Assembly: GCF_030295935.1 (NCBI RefSeq)
Contig: NZ_AP027362.1
Coordinates: 1-64,000, forward strand
Direction of reading: 5' to 3'
Source: Thalassotalea piscium
GTDB lineage: Bacteria > Pseudomonadota > Gammaproteobacteria > Enterobacterales > Alteromonadaceae
Length of the DNA: 64,000 nt
Shown: piece after piece, positions 47,622 to 56,645 of the stretch
How the letters are laid out: each line of letters begins with the position of its first letter
Position numbering within the stretch: position 1 is the first letter of the stretch
The notes under the pieces: generated by a model
Databases searched by the model: none
What the model saw: the letters and a program-made list of their open reading frames with translations, nothing else
Told to the model about the DNA's origin: nothing
Position numbers and translations under genes: made by a program

Positions 47622-48859
47622 TGAGCAATTTTTTAAATTTAGGCCTTAATATGTTGTTAACAGATGCACTAACTGCGTTAGGGTATAAAGAGCCTACAGC
47701 CATACAAGAGCAGGCGATTCCTGCGGTTTTAGCAAATAAAGATGTTATGGCACGAGCACAAACGGGTACAGGAAAAACTGCGGCTTTTGCATTACCAATA
47801 TTGCAAAAATTGTCTGAAGTTGATCCAGAAAAACGACAAGTTAGAGCCTTAGTATTAACGCCTACACGTGAACTTGCTCAACAAGTGTATAAAAGCTTTA
47901 GGCTATACGCTGAAAATACTGAGTTAACCATTGCTGTTGCCTATGGAGGCGTCAGTATTAATCCTCAAATTACAGCGATTAATAAAGGGATTGATGTACT
48001 AGTTGCAACCCCCGGACGTTTACTAGACCACTTAATTAACGAGTCGTTGTCATTAATCGAATTAACAACAATAGTGTTTGATGAAGCCGATAGAATGTTA
48101 GATTTAGGCTTTAAAGATGAAATTAATAGGATCTTAAATCGAGCCCCAGCAGTAAGGCAGACGTTACTATTTTCAGCCACTTTTGATGACGCAATATTTA
48201 AACTAAGTAAAACCTTATTAACAGACCCTATCATTATTGAAGTTGGTGAAAGAAACGCAGCAGCTTCGCAGGTTGAACAAGTGGTCTATTGTGTTGATAC
48301 AGATCGTAAGCGAGAATTAACATCATACTTAATCGGTTCAAAAAACTGGCAGCAAGTGCTAATTTTTACACGTACCAAGCAAGGAGCTGATGAATTAGCA
48401 AAAGAAATGTCAAAAGATGGCATTAAAACACAGTCAATTCATGGAGATAAATCACAAGGTGCGAGAGAGAAGGCACTAGCTGACTTTAAAGCGGGTAAAG
48501 TAAGAGCGCTTGTTGCTACCGATGTAGCAGCGCGAGGAATTGATATTATTGACTTGAACTATGTGATTAACTTCGAATTACCTTATATTGCTGAAGACTA
48601 CGTTCATCGTATTGGTAGAACAGGTCGCGCTGGCAAAACGGGTTTAGCGCTTTCATTAATGAGCCCTGACGAAGAATGGTTATTAACAGCAATAGAAAAA
48701 GTGATGGACGAGCGCTTGTTACAGCAATGGTTACCAGGTTACGAACCAGACTTAACAAAAACGGCAAGACCTCTTGGACAAGTCAGAAAGAAAACCTCTA
48801 AACAAACACTAAGACAACAAGCCTTAGGTCAGAAGAAAAAGCCGTTTAAGCGTAGGTAA
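47621..48859 (+). CDS. DEAD-box ATP-dependent RNA helicase, RhlE type (copy 2)
   Basis: This is a second RhlE-like RNA helicase of 412 residues with all the core motifs ([65 protein letters not shown]) and a shorter basic tail (KKTSKQTLRQQALGQKKKPF). It is coupled to the DUF2750 gene by a one-base overlap. Its TAA stop is shared with the end of a 75-bp inverted-repeat element and its target duplication, so the native C-terminus may once have been longer. Confidence 0.93.
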   Translation: MSNFLNLGLNMLLTDALTALGYKEPTAIQEQAIPAVLANKDVMARAQTGTGKTAAFALPILQKLSEVDPEKRQVRALVLTPTRELAQQVYKSFRLYAENTELTIAVAYGGVSINPQITAINKGIDVLVATPGRLLDHLINESLSLIELTTIVFDEADRMLDLGFKDEINRILNRAPAVRQTLLFSATFDDAIFKLSKTLLTDPIIIEVGERNAAASQVEQVVYCVDTDRKRELTSYLIGSKNWQQVLIFTRTKQGADELAKEMSKDGIKTQSIHGDKSQGAREKALADFKAGKVRALVATDVAARGIDIIDLNYVINFELPYIAEDYVHRIGRTGRAGKTGLALSLMSPDEEWLLTAIEKVMDERLLQQWLPGYEPDLTKTARPLGQVRKKTSKQTLRQQALGQKKKPFKRR

Positions 48860-48932
48860 CCTGAGTTTGGGAAAGCTACTACAGCTAAGTACCCGAAAGC
48901 GACGATTTTTACGCATATCCCTAATTCAGGTT
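48858..48932. mobile_element. Short MITE-like element at the helicase 3' end
   Basis: The 75-bp element starts aacctgagtttggga and ends tccctaattcaggtt, an imperfect terminal inverted repeat of the same family as the 232-bp element at 57123. It is flanked by direct AGGT repeats (48854-48857 and 48933-48936), a 4-bp target duplication. It has no coding capacity. Confidence 0.75.
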
Positions 48933-49000
48933 AGGTCTAATATTAAAAATAAAAAACGCAAACTATCAAGTTTGCGTTTGTAGTCATGCCTATTATGTTA

Positions 49001-49049
49001 TCTAGGGCGTTTTCTCTTATTTATGGGGAACAACCCCATTAGTCTAGGG
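49001..49049. repeat. Small palindromic insertion at the dsbA 3' end
   Basis: Direct TCTAGGG repeats (49001-49007 and 49043-49049) bracket a 35-bp insert with the hairpin atgggg-aacaa-ccccat. Its reverse complement closely matches part of the MITE between smg and yrdD (about 24652-24690). The dsbA stop codon lies inside the insert. Confidence 0.65.
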
Positions 49050-49674
49050 TCAACAAGTAACTAATAAGTTTATTGTATTCATTAATAAAATCGTCTTGTT
49101 CGAGCGACTTGCTATTAATAATATACTTACCATTAACAATAAATGTCGGCACGCTTGTTAAGTAACGCCCTTTTGATAAGACGTCTTGCACTTTTTTGTT
49201 ACGTTTTGCTTCACCAACAATAGAAAAGCTTTTCATTGCTTTATCAAACTTACTAGCGTCGCCGCCTACAGATACATAAATAGCTTTAAGGTCATCTTGT
49301 TTATCAACCGGTAGGCGTTTAGTTTGTAGGTGATTAAAAAGTGCTGAAGAAAATGCTTGTCCTAAACCTGTTCTTTCTGCAACAGTATGCGCAGTACTCA
49401 TCATAAACTGAATATCAGCAGAAGCATAACCCATAAAATCTACATGGGTTTTTTTTAAGCTAGCATTGTCAGGTAGCGCTTTTTTAATTTCAGGTAAATA
49501 AGCTTCAAATCCACGACAAGCAGGGCAGTAATAAGAAAAATATTCGCGCACTTCTGCTTTATTTGTTTTTTGTACAGGAGCAACGGAATAGTGTTTTCCT
49601 TCTTGCCACTTTTCTGCCGAAGCTGATAATGGAATAAGTACAATAGCGAGTAAGGCTACTAAATATTTTTTCAT
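49039..49674 (-). CDS. dsbA: Thiol:disulfide interchange protein DsbA
   Basis: DsbA introduces disulfide bonds into periplasmic proteins. The 211-residue protein has a signal peptide (ending PLSASAEKW), a thioredoxin fold with inserted helical domain, the active site YYCPACRGFE and the cis-Pro loop SVPTFIVNGKY. The active-site dipeptide is Pro-Ala (CPAC), not the usual Pro-His (CPHC). The gene's stop codon falls within a small inserted repeat, so the last few residues (LTLD) may not be ancestral. It stands as a single gene. Confidence 0.94.
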   Translation of the reverse strand: MKKYLVALLAIVLIPLSASAEKWQEGKHYSVAPVQKTNKAEVREYFSYYCPACRGFEAYLPEIKKALPDNASLKKTHVDFMGYASADIQFMMSTAHTVAERTGLGQAFSSALFNHLQTKRLPVDKQDDLKAIYVSVGGDASKFDKAMKSFSIVGEAKRNKKVQDVLSKGRYLTSVPTFIVNGKYIINSKSLEQDDFINEYNKLISYLLTLD

Positions 49675-49884
49675 AAGGTTAAAGCTCTTTTAATAAATTG
49701 TAAGTCTAATTAGTATTGATAATATCACCATTTATTTTAATAGGTAATACTTCTAGTTAATTTGACCGCGTTTACTTGTAAATGTTTACAAAGTAAATGT
49801 AAGAAAAAATGTCTTGGTATCAAACCTAGATATTACTTTTCTGCTAAAGTGTTTTTAGTTAGTTTTGATAATGAATATAAAAAA

Positions 49885-50715
49885 ATGAAATTTCCTGTTG
49901 TTCGCACTGAGCAAGACTCTTTAATGATACTGATAAAGAAACTACTCACTCGCAAAAAAAAGCCATTAGAAAAGTTTAATCCACTAGGGGTATTGTTTAT
50001 CAATAAAACGCCTGACACTGAAGCAATTAACCAATTTAAAGCGATGTTTAATTGTGCTCAAATTCCGGTGAGTTACATGTTTATTGTGGCTTTTCGTTAT
50101 ATCGCTCAATTGCTGGTGTCTAGCGAAATTCCAAGTCGTTTACTTGGCATGATTCACCTTAGTAGCGACTTCTCTATTGTTAATCAACACAATTGGGCGC
50201 AACCGTGCGATATTGAAGTATGTATAGTGTCATTTACTAAAACAGAGAAAGGGATCACTTATTTAATCAATACTAAGTTTTTTCAGGGTGGTCAGCTAAC
50301 TTTAATTAACGAGAATCGGTTTTTTGAACGGGATGTGCTTTATAGCGGTAATCTACGAAAAAGTGGCCAAGGTGTTGCACAAGTAGACATAATGGCTAAA
50401 AAGCGCTTTACACCAAAAATGGCTAGGGGCTATGCTAAAGTTTCCAAAGATTATAATCCAATACATCTTAATCCTTGGTTAGCAAAATTACTTGGTATGA
50501 AATCCGCTATTATGCATGGTATGTATGGTTTACATTGGCTGTTAACACAAGAAGGTCTTGTCGATTTTAGTGTTAATCAGTCGATTAATGTGCAATTTAA
50601 TCGCCCTTGTTACTTACCAAGCAATGTTTTACTCACCAAGTATCGCGATAATGATTGTTATGGGCTATTTTCAGAAAATCTAACTGATAGATTTATGAAG
50701 GTGAGTTTAACCTAA
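49885..50715 (+). CDS. MaoC-like hotdog dehydratase family protein
   Basis: This protein is about 276 residues and its C-terminal half is a MaoC/(R)-enoyl-CoA hydratase-like hotdog. The active-site pattern [20 protein letters not shown] followed by [12 protein letters not shown] is clear near residues 190-225. The N-terminal half is a degenerate second hotdog region. The frame opens further upstream (TTG at 49762), but the added 41 residues are Cys/Lys-rich and unlike a domain, so I place the start at ATG 49885; no strong ribosome site decides this. The substrate is unknown, probably an acyl thioester. Confidence 0.75.
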   Translation: MKFPVVRTEQDSLMILIKKLLTRKKKPLEKFNPLGVLFINKTPDTEAINQFKAMFNCAQIPVSYMFIVAFRYIAQLLVSSEIPSRLLGMIHLSSDFSIVNQHNWAQPCDIEVCIVSFTKTEKGITYLINTKFFQGGQLTLINENRFFERDVLYSGNLRKSGQGVAQVDIMAKKRFTPKMARGYAKVSKDYNPIHLNPWLAKLLGMKSAIMHGMYGLHWLLTQEGLVDFSVNQSINVQFNRPCYLPSNVLLTKYRDNDCYGLFSENLTDRFMKVSLT

Positions 50716-50777
50716 TAAGCTTGCTTAGCAAAACCGGTCGCATTATAAAAGGGCAATACAAACTAAAAGGAAAAGGT

Positions 50778-51527
50778 ATGCAAAGTCACGAAATAGATTA
50801 TGAAATTATCGGCCATGCCATGCAAATGGTTGAAGTTGAACTCGATCAAGGCGAAACGGTAGTTGCTGAAGCCGGTGCTATGAATTATATGGAAGATGGT
50901 ATTAACTTTGAAACAAAAATGGGCGATGGTTCAGATGCAAATCAAGGTTTAATGGGAAAGCTATTTTCGGCAGGAAAAAGAGCATTAACCGGCGAGTCTG
51001 TCTTCCTAACGCACTTTACTAATCAAGCCTATGGGAAAAAGCGTGTGGCCTTTGCCGCACCATTTCCAGGTTCTATAATACCAATAGATTTAGCGCAAAT
51101 TGGTGGTCAAATTACCTGTCAAAAAGACTCATTTTTGTGTGCCGCACTAGGCACAAAAATTGATATCGCCTTTAATAAAAGGCTAGGTAGTGGTTTTTTT
51201 GGTGGGGAAGGTTTTATTTTACAAAGTTTGCACGGCGATGGTAAGGCTTTTTTGCACGCTGGTGGTACGGTTATAGAGAAGCAATTAAATGGTGAAACAC
51301 TTCGCTTAGATACAGGCTGTTTAGTTGCATTTAGTCAGGGCATTGAGTACAGCATTGAGATGACTTCGGGGTTGAAAAGTATGTTTTTCGGCGGTGAAGG
51401 GTTCTTTATGGCGACCTTGAGTGGCCACGGAAAAATTTGGATACAAAGTTTACCATTCTCACGTTTAGCTGACAGAATTATTCAGCATGCCCCTAAACTC
51501 GGGGGCAGTAATAAAGGCGAGTCGTAA
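50778..51527 (+). CDS. AIM24 / TIGR00266 family protein
   Basis: This is a conserved protein of about 249 residues belonging to the AIM24 (TIGR00266) family, with a Gly-rich beta-helical core and no assigned biochemical function. Recognisable segments are [20 protein letters not shown] at the N-terminus, [32 protein letters not shown] and [17 protein letters not shown]. The ATG at 50778 is chosen over an upstream in-frame TTG because AAAAGGAAAAGG directly precedes it. It follows the MaoC-like gene closely and may share its transcript. Confidence 0.88.
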   Translation: MQSHEIDYEIIGHAMQMVEVELDQGETVVAEAGAMNYMEDGINFETKMGDGSDANQGLMGKLFSAGKRALTGESVFLTHFTNQAYGKKRVAFAAPFPGSIIPIDLAQIGGQITCQKDSFLCAALGTKIDIAFNKRLGSGFFGGEGFILQSLHGDGKAFLHAGGTVIEKQLNGETLRLDTGCLVAFSQGIEYSIEMTSGLKSMFFGGEGFFMATLSGHGKIWIQSLPFSRLADRIIQHAPKLGGSNKGES

Positions 51528-51643
51528 TCCTTAGGGCACATACATCCATTTATGGGGTAAATATTCATGGAAAGTAGATATTTTTTTTTGTAAAAGTGAT
51601 AATGATAAATTATAAGTTCGACTTTGGTTTAAAAGGAAAGTAG

Positions 51644-52114
51644 ATGAAAAAAATAACCACATTAATTTTGGCGTGCTCTGTTGCCATAACAACATCATCA
51701 GTTATGGCAGCAACAGCAAGCTCTGAAAAACAAGCAAACAAAGCTGTTGAATTACGCCAATCAATATATGCGTTATTAGGCTCAAATATGGGCATATTGG
51801 GGGCAATGGCTAAAGGCGATGTGCCTGTAGATGCTAGCGTTGTAGAGAGAAATGCAACGCGTATTAATCAACTTTCATTAATGATGGATGATTATACTCG
51901 TTTGAATACTTCAAAGTTTAATTTAAAAACAGCCGCGTTAGATAAAATGTGGAGCGAAAGAAGTAACTTTGAACAACGCATCACAGACTTGACCGATGCA
52001 TCAGCAACGTTACAAAAAGTTGCAGCATCTGGCGACGTTAATGCCATCAAAAAAGCAATTGGAGCAGTTGGTAAAACTTGCGGTGGTTGCCACGATGTCT
52101 TTAAGAAAGACTAG
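51644..52114 (+). CDS. Cytochrome c' (cytochrome c prime)
   Basis: This is a 156-residue periplasmic heme protein. It has a signal peptide (ending SSVMAATAS), a helical body consistent with the four-helix bundle of cytochrome c', and a single heme c motif CGGCH eleven residues from the C-terminus, exactly where this family has it. Cytochromes c' bind NO or CO at high-spin heme and can protect against nitrosative stress. It converges on a cytochrome b561-like gene. Confidence 0.9.
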   Translation: MKKITTLILACSVAITTSSVMAATASSEKQANKAVELRQSIYALLGSNMGILGAMAKGDVPVDASVVERNATRINQLSLMMDDYTRLNTSKFNLKTAALDKMWSERSNFEQRITDLTDASATLQKVAASGDVNAIKKAIGAVGKTCGGCHDVFKKD

Positions 52115-52182
52115 ATCAGGTTGTTTTATTAAGGCGCTATCATAAAAGCTAGCGCCTCAATAAATTGAAAAATTAATCTACC

Positions 52183-52893
52183 TTAATAATAATAGACTTC
52201 CACTTCTGGAATGTTGAGCACAACCAACCAATAAACAAACGCACTAACAACAGCGATTAAAACTAGCGCTATTAGAAGTTTTGAATGAGGTATACCTGCC
52301 GACGTCAATTTATTTTCTACCCACTTTTTACCTGTGATCATAGCGGTAATAAGGTTTTGCTTTTTCACGATAAGGTAAAATAGAATCGCGATAATATGTA
52401 GTGCAGAAACTATGAGTATTATATCGAAAACATTATTATGAATTGTGGCCATTAGTTTTTGTGTACTTTTACTGACAGAATCAAAGTAGGGCCCATTAGT
52501 AAAGATTTCATCGCTCATAAATAAACCACTAACAGTTTGTAGTAACAACAGTGCTAACATAGCGAATACCATTAAACTGCCAAGAGGGTTGTGGCCTAAA
52601 TAGTCTTTATTACCTTTAACGTATTGCGTTAATTCATTTTTATTGGGCACGAACTGTGAGAATTTTGCATACTTAGTACCAATAAACCCCCATAGTATTC
52701 TAAAAAGCACGAGCGCTAAAATTGAATAGCCGAATAGCATGTGAATATCAGTAAGTCCCCTTTCCCCTTCACTGGTATACCAGGAGCCAATAAGACAAAT
52801 AACTAATAACCAATGAAATAATCTTACGGGAAAATCCCAAATGAGGATTTTTTTCTTAGACAAAATAGTATCTCCAACCTTATATAGTTTCAT
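52183..52893 (-). CDS. Cytochrome b561-family membrane protein
   Basis: This is a 236-residue integral membrane diheme cytochrome of the bacterial b561 / Ni-hydrogenase cytochrome b group. Heme-ligand histidines lie in the first helix (PVRLFHWLLVICL), in HMLFGYSILAL, and in the later HNNVFDIILI and ALHIIAILFYLIV helices. A TTG ten codons downstream (52863), preceded by GGAG, gives a more family-like N-terminus (SKKKILIWDFP) and may be the real start. It converges on the cytochrome c' gene, its possible redox partner. Confidence 0.85.
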   Translation of the reverse strand: MKLYKVGDTILSKKKILIWDFPVRLFHWLLVICLIGSWYTSEGERGLTDIHMLFGYSILALVLFRILWGFIGTKYAKFSQFVPNKNELTQYVKGNKDYLGHNPLGSLMVFAMLALLLLQTVSGLFMSDEIFTNGPYFDSVSKSTQKLMATIHNNVFDIILIVSALHIIAILFYLIVKKQNLITAMITGKKWVENKLTSAGIPHSKLLIALVLIAVVSAFVYWLVVLNIPEVEVYYY

Positions 52894-52971
52894 TATAACG
52901 AGAGTTAATCATATGAAATAAAAATTGTACAAGAATTTATAATATAATTAGGGTGAGCTTTCATCGAACTA

Positions 52972-53403
52972 TTAAAATAACCCTTTAAAAAAACTGACTA
53001 CGTTAGCTCTTTTATTACTAGGTAAATGAAATTCATAAGAATCGTTAAGTAGCATAAGTCGTAGCGAGTATGTGCCGCCATGTCCCCAAGGCCACCAAAT
53101 AGCAGCCATTGTAGGGTTATTATCATCAGAGGCTGGCAAGGTAAATATTCTTTGTTCTTTATTCAGGGTAATTAAGTCGCCAAGTTGATTTTTTAAATCT
53201 TTTGGTGCTTTCTTAATGTTCTTTTTATTCCATTCGTGCTCAAAATTTTCACGAAGAATAGTGAGGACGTCTTGAGACTTATTTTGCGCGAATTCTGTAA
53301 GAAGTACTGATAATCTGTCATCCCATTGCCAAACAAGATCACTACGTAATTGTTGTCTAAGCGTGTGCGTAAAATGCTCTATCTGTTGTTGAGAAAATGT
53401 CAT
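52972..53403 (-). CDS. Hypothetical protein, 143 residues
   Basis: I do not recognise a family. The product is soluble, with no signal peptide or membrane segment. The N-terminal two thirds look helical and charged (EHFTHTLRQQLRSDLVWQWD). The C-terminal third has strand-like, Trp/Gly-rich sequence (AAIWWPWGHGGTYSLRLMLL). It stands alone on the leftward strand between the b561 and M61 genes. Codon use matches its neighbours and the frame is uninterrupted, so it is very likely real. Confidence 0.6.
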   Translation of the reverse strand: MTFSQQQIEHFTHTLRQQLRSDLVWQWDDRLSVLLTEFAQNKSQDVLTILRENFEHEWNKKNIKKAPKDLKNQLGDLITLNKEQRIFTLPASDDNNPTMAAIWWPWGHGGTYSLRLMLLNDSYEFHLPSNKRANVVSFFKGLF

Positions 53404-53466
53404 AATTAGCTTTATTATATTGTTATTATTAGCTTTAATTAATAACTTAATGTTACACAGGCATTT

Positions 53467-53490
53467 AAAAAGGGCAAGTAAAACTTGCCC
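53467..53490 (-). terminator. Terminator after the M61 peptidase gene
   Basis: An 8-bp stem (gggcaagt / acttgccc) with a three-base loop is followed by TTTTT when read on the minus strand. It lies about 35 bp downstream of the M61 gene stop. Confidence 0.85.
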
Positions 53491-53524
53491 GATGTATTAA
53501 TGTACAGCTTGTACTACAATGTGT

Positions 53525-55357
53525 TTATTGGCTATCGGCTCCAGGTGACTCTTTGCCTAACCAAGCGTGAAAAAACTGAGTTTGTTGTTCAGTGATTTTA
53601 TCATCGGCTAATTTGCTTACTTTAAGTTCAGGGTTGGTAATAAAAGTAATCTGTTTAGATACTTTTTCGCCACGTTGAATAAACTCAATTGTAGTTGTGT
53701 CATCAGGTGTAAATTGCGCTAATGCATTCTCCCATAATTTTTGAGAGCGGATGGTTCTTCTGCCAAGCTTTACAATTTGGTCGCCGCGTTCAATCCCTGC
53801 ATTATAAAGAGGACTATTTACGGGGATATTGTTACTAATAATTGCATCTTGTCCTCTAAAGTTGAAGTTAACCCTACCTAAATATGCACTACTATCGTCA
53901 ACTTGTTTAGCTTGTAGGCCAACTTGTGCTAATAAGGCGTGATAATCAGGCGTTTCTTTTCCATAGATATAGCGATTAAAAAACTGCTTAGCAAAAGTTA
54001 TACTGCCGGTGACTTCAGCTACTGTACTTTGCAAATCTTCACGGCTATATGGAGCTTCAGTTTTCCCAAACTTATGCCACATCGCTTTCATTACATCGTC
54101 AAGTGTTTTACCTGAAAATTCACTGCGGATACTTAAATCTAATGCTAGTGCACGAGCACTGCCGTATCTATAGTAGCTAAAAAAAGTATTACTGAAGTTA
54201 GTTTTATCAATTGAAGTACCAGCATCAGTGAAGGTTGCCAACATACTTGCGCCTTCAGGAGTAAAGTAAAGTCGGCCCGGAGTGTGGTATGCATGATTGA
54301 CGGTGGCAGAAACAGCTTCAAGGTACTCATCTATCGACATTTCTTGCGCTCGTCTTATCAGTAGATCGTCGTAATAGCTGGTAAACCCCTCTGCGAACCA
54401 TAAGTTTGGAGTAATATTAGCACCAATATAGTTGAAAGGCTCTAGCTCTTTAGGACGAATACGCTCAACATTCCATGCATGAAAAAACTCATGTGAAAGC
54501 GTTCCTAACTGACGGTATTCGCCTTCGTCTAATGAGGTTGAACTGGTGATAATAGTTGAATTTCTATGCTCCATACCATCACCACTTACATGTGGTAAAT
54601 AGCAAGCAATAAAAGTGTATTCACCGTAGTCAAAACGAGGTAACTCACCAAAGACTTCTATTTGTGCGTTTACGACATTTTTTGCCATAGCTGTAAATTT
54701 TTCTAAATCGGCATCTGTACCATCATGGTGTACGGCGAGTCTTATTATTTGGGTTCTTCCATCAGAGCTTACTTTCCATTCGCGAATTTGATGATCACTT
54801 AACTCTATTGGGCTATCTAAAAAATATGCGAGATTTGGTGCAGTAAAGTGATACTTTCCATCGCCTTTAGGTAGCTGTGTTGCAACTTTCCAATTAGCTT
54901 TAAAAGGCTGGAATTCAATAGAGATAGGCTTTTTTTCATGACCAGTTGCCCACATAAAACTAGCAGGGGCATTTAAGTGTGCATGGGTACGATCAATTTG
55001 TGCGTAAGTACCATCGCCACGGTCACCAAATAAGGTATAGGTTATCGTTACTTCACCATCATGGTCATTTATGTGCCATTGATATGGATTAGGTCGGGTA
55101 AACTGTAACGGTTGGCCTTGGCTATTTACCGCGCGAACATTATAGACATTTTTGGCGAACTCATGCAGAGCATATCTTCCGGGTGAAGAACGACTCATTT
55201 GCACTTCAAGTACAGGCGTTTGAATATTACTAAAGGTTACTGAAATTTGTGCTTCATGGTGTTCTGCGTTGTCAAAAGAAACCTGATATAAAGTGGTATC
55301 GTTGGCAAAAGCACAAGGGATAACAACCAGTAAGGCAAGGGCGAGTAGTTTTCTCAT
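53525..55357 (-). CDS. M61 family metallopeptidase with PDZ domain
   Basis: This is a 610-residue exported zinc aminopeptidase-like protein of family M61 (glycyl aminopeptidase group). It has a signal peptide (LALLVVIPCAFA), an N-terminal beta domain, the gluzincin motif LSHEFFHAWNVERIRP (HExxH) near residue 290 with the downstream Glu in WFAEGFTSYYDDL, and a C-terminal PDZ domain near 500-575 (SPLYNAGIERGDQIVKLG). The active-site residues are all present. It is a single-gene unit closed by its own terminator. Confidence 0.93.
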   Translation of the reverse strand: MRKLLALALLVVIPCAFANDTTLYQVSFDNAEHHEAQISVTFSNIQTPVLEVQMSRSSPGRYALHEFAKNVYNVRAVNSQGQPLQFTRPNPYQWHINDHDGEVTITYTLFGDRGDGTYAQIDRTHAHLNAPASFMWATGHEKKPISIEFQPFKANWKVATQLPKGDGKYHFTAPNLAYFLDSPIELSDHQIREWKVSSDGRTQIIRLAVHHDGTDADLEKFTAMAKNVVNAQIEVFGELPRFDYGEYTFIACYLPHVSGDGMEHRNSTIITSSTSLDEGEYRQLGTLSHEFFHAWNVERIRPKELEPFNYIGANITPNLWFAEGFTSYYDDLLIRRAQEMSIDEYLEAVSATVNHAYHTPGRLYFTPEGASMLATFTDAGTSIDKTNFSNTFFSYYRYGSARALALDLSIRSEFSGKTLDDVMKAMWHKFGKTEAPYSREDLQSTVAEVTGSITFAKQFFNRYIYGKETPDYHALLAQVGLQAKQVDDSSAYLGRVNFNFRGQDAIISNNIPVNSPLYNAGIERGDQIVKLGRRTIRSQKLWENALAQFTPDDTTTIEFIQRGEKVSKQITFITNPELKVSKLADDKITEQQTQFFHAWLGKESPGADSQ

Positions 55358-55527
55358 TATCCATCCTATGAATGATAAATTTTAAAGGGTAAAGTGTAGT
55401 GAATATCAGTGAGTGAATACAAGTAAAAATTGTATACATTTATGAGATACTAATTAAACAAAGCTAACTGCCTGTATTGAAAGGAGTTTGCTCCTTATTA
55501 TTTTAAATATAATCAGAGGTAAATTTA

Positions 55528-56373
55528 ATGAACAAGGTTCGAGAACTTATTAGTGTTACAAAAGCTTTTCCAGCGTCTGATGGTGCTGGCGTTAAGCTTA
55601 CACGTTTAATTGGTAGCCCAGAGCTTAGTATGCTTGACCCTTTTTTATTGTTTGACTCCTTTGAGTCTAATAATGCTGACGACTATTTAGCTGGTTTTCC
55701 CGCTCATCCTCACCGTGGCTTCGAAACAGTTACCTATATGCTTGATGGTAAAATGCGCCATAAAGATAGCGCTGGGAATGAAGGGGTTATTACTAGCGGT
55801 GGTGTTCAGTGGATGACTGCCGGCAGTGGAATAATACATTCTGAAATGCCAGAGCAAGAGTCAGGCGTCATGCATGGCTTTCAGTTGTGGGTGAACTTAC
55901 CGCAAGTAGCAAAAATGACAGCTCCAGCTTATCAAGAGTATGAGGCGAAAGAAATAAACCAGCAACATAATGATGACGGTGGAGTTGTTAAAGTTATAGC
56001 GGGAAGTACTGATCAGGCGACCCAAGGTGTGATAAAAAATGACTATGTTGTTCCCAGTTATATGGACATTGAACTACCAGCATTAGCTCAATTTACACAA
56101 AGGGTTGACGATAACGACAATAGCTTAATTTACGTTATTTCTGGTGAGATACTGGTGGGCGATAAAAAGCGAAAACTGGTAGACAAACAACTAGGGGTAT
56201 TAAGCAAAGGAAGAGAAGTGCAGATAGAGGCAAATAAAAATGCTCGCTTTATTTTTTTATCAGCACAACCTCTTAACGAGCCAGTAGCACGCAGCGGCCC
56301 TTTTGTTATGAATACGCATGCAGAAATTGAACAAGCATACTTCGATTATCAAAATAACCAATTGATAAAGTAA
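55528..56373 (+). CDS. Pirin family protein
   Basis: This is a 281-residue bicupin of the pirin family; bacterial members include quercetinase-like metal enzymes (YhhW) and proteins of unclear role. The metal-binding His set is visible in FPAHPHRGFETVTYMLDG, MRHKDSAGNEG and SGIIHSEMP, and the second cupin lies C-terminal with PLNEPVARSGPFVMNT. The start has AGAGG at good spacing. It is monocistronic; neither neighbour suggests a pathway. Confidence 0.92.
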   Translation: MNKVRELISVTKAFPASDGAGVKLTRLIGSPELSMLDPFLLFDSFESNNADDYLAGFPAHPHRGFETVTYMLDGKMRHKDSAGNEGVITSGGVQWMTAGSGIIHSEMPEQESGVMHGFQLWVNLPQVAKMTAPAYQEYEAKEINQQHNDDGGVVKVIAGSTDQATQGVIKNDYVVPSYMDIELPALAQFTQRVDDNDNSLIYVISGEILVGDKKRKLVDKQLGVLSKGREVQIEANKNARFIFLSAQPLNEPVARSGPFVMNTHAEIEQAYFDYQNNQLIK

Positions 56374-56426
56374 TTGTTATATTGAGTTATCTCGGGGTTA
56401 CTAACCTTGCTATAACTCGATTGACG

Positions 56427-56645
56427 CTATTTTGCCCGAATGGCTAATTCAACATTAAATTGTGCGATACACTTTTTACAGATACAGCTTTTATGCTGTA
56501 ACTCTGGCGGTATTTTTTCAAAAATAGTACTTGGAATTTGAGCAGAATAGCACCAGCAGGGTTCAGGCTGACCAAGCATACACTGATTTATATTTTGGCA
56601 AATTGGGCAAAGGTTAGCGTTAATTTCATCGGTTACTTTTACCAT
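56427..56645 (-). CDS. Cysteine-rich CWC family protein
   Basis: This is a tiny 72-residue protein matching the cysteine-rich CWC domain: CPICQNINQCMLG, PCWCYS and CICKKCI supply eight cysteines, probably binding zinc. Its function is unknown. It converges on the pirin gene, with about 50 bp between the stops, and its upstream side faces a block of intergenic repeats. Confidence 0.85.
   Translation of the reverse strand: MVKVTDEINANLCPICQNINQCMLGQPEPCWCYSAQIPSTIFEKIPPELQHKSCICKKCIAQFNVELAIRAK

Noticed and set aside
49762-49884. The upstream extension of the MaoC-like frame, starting at TTG.
   Set aside because: The 41 residues are Cys/Lys-rich, unlike any domain, and there is no ribosome site; it is more likely a leader.
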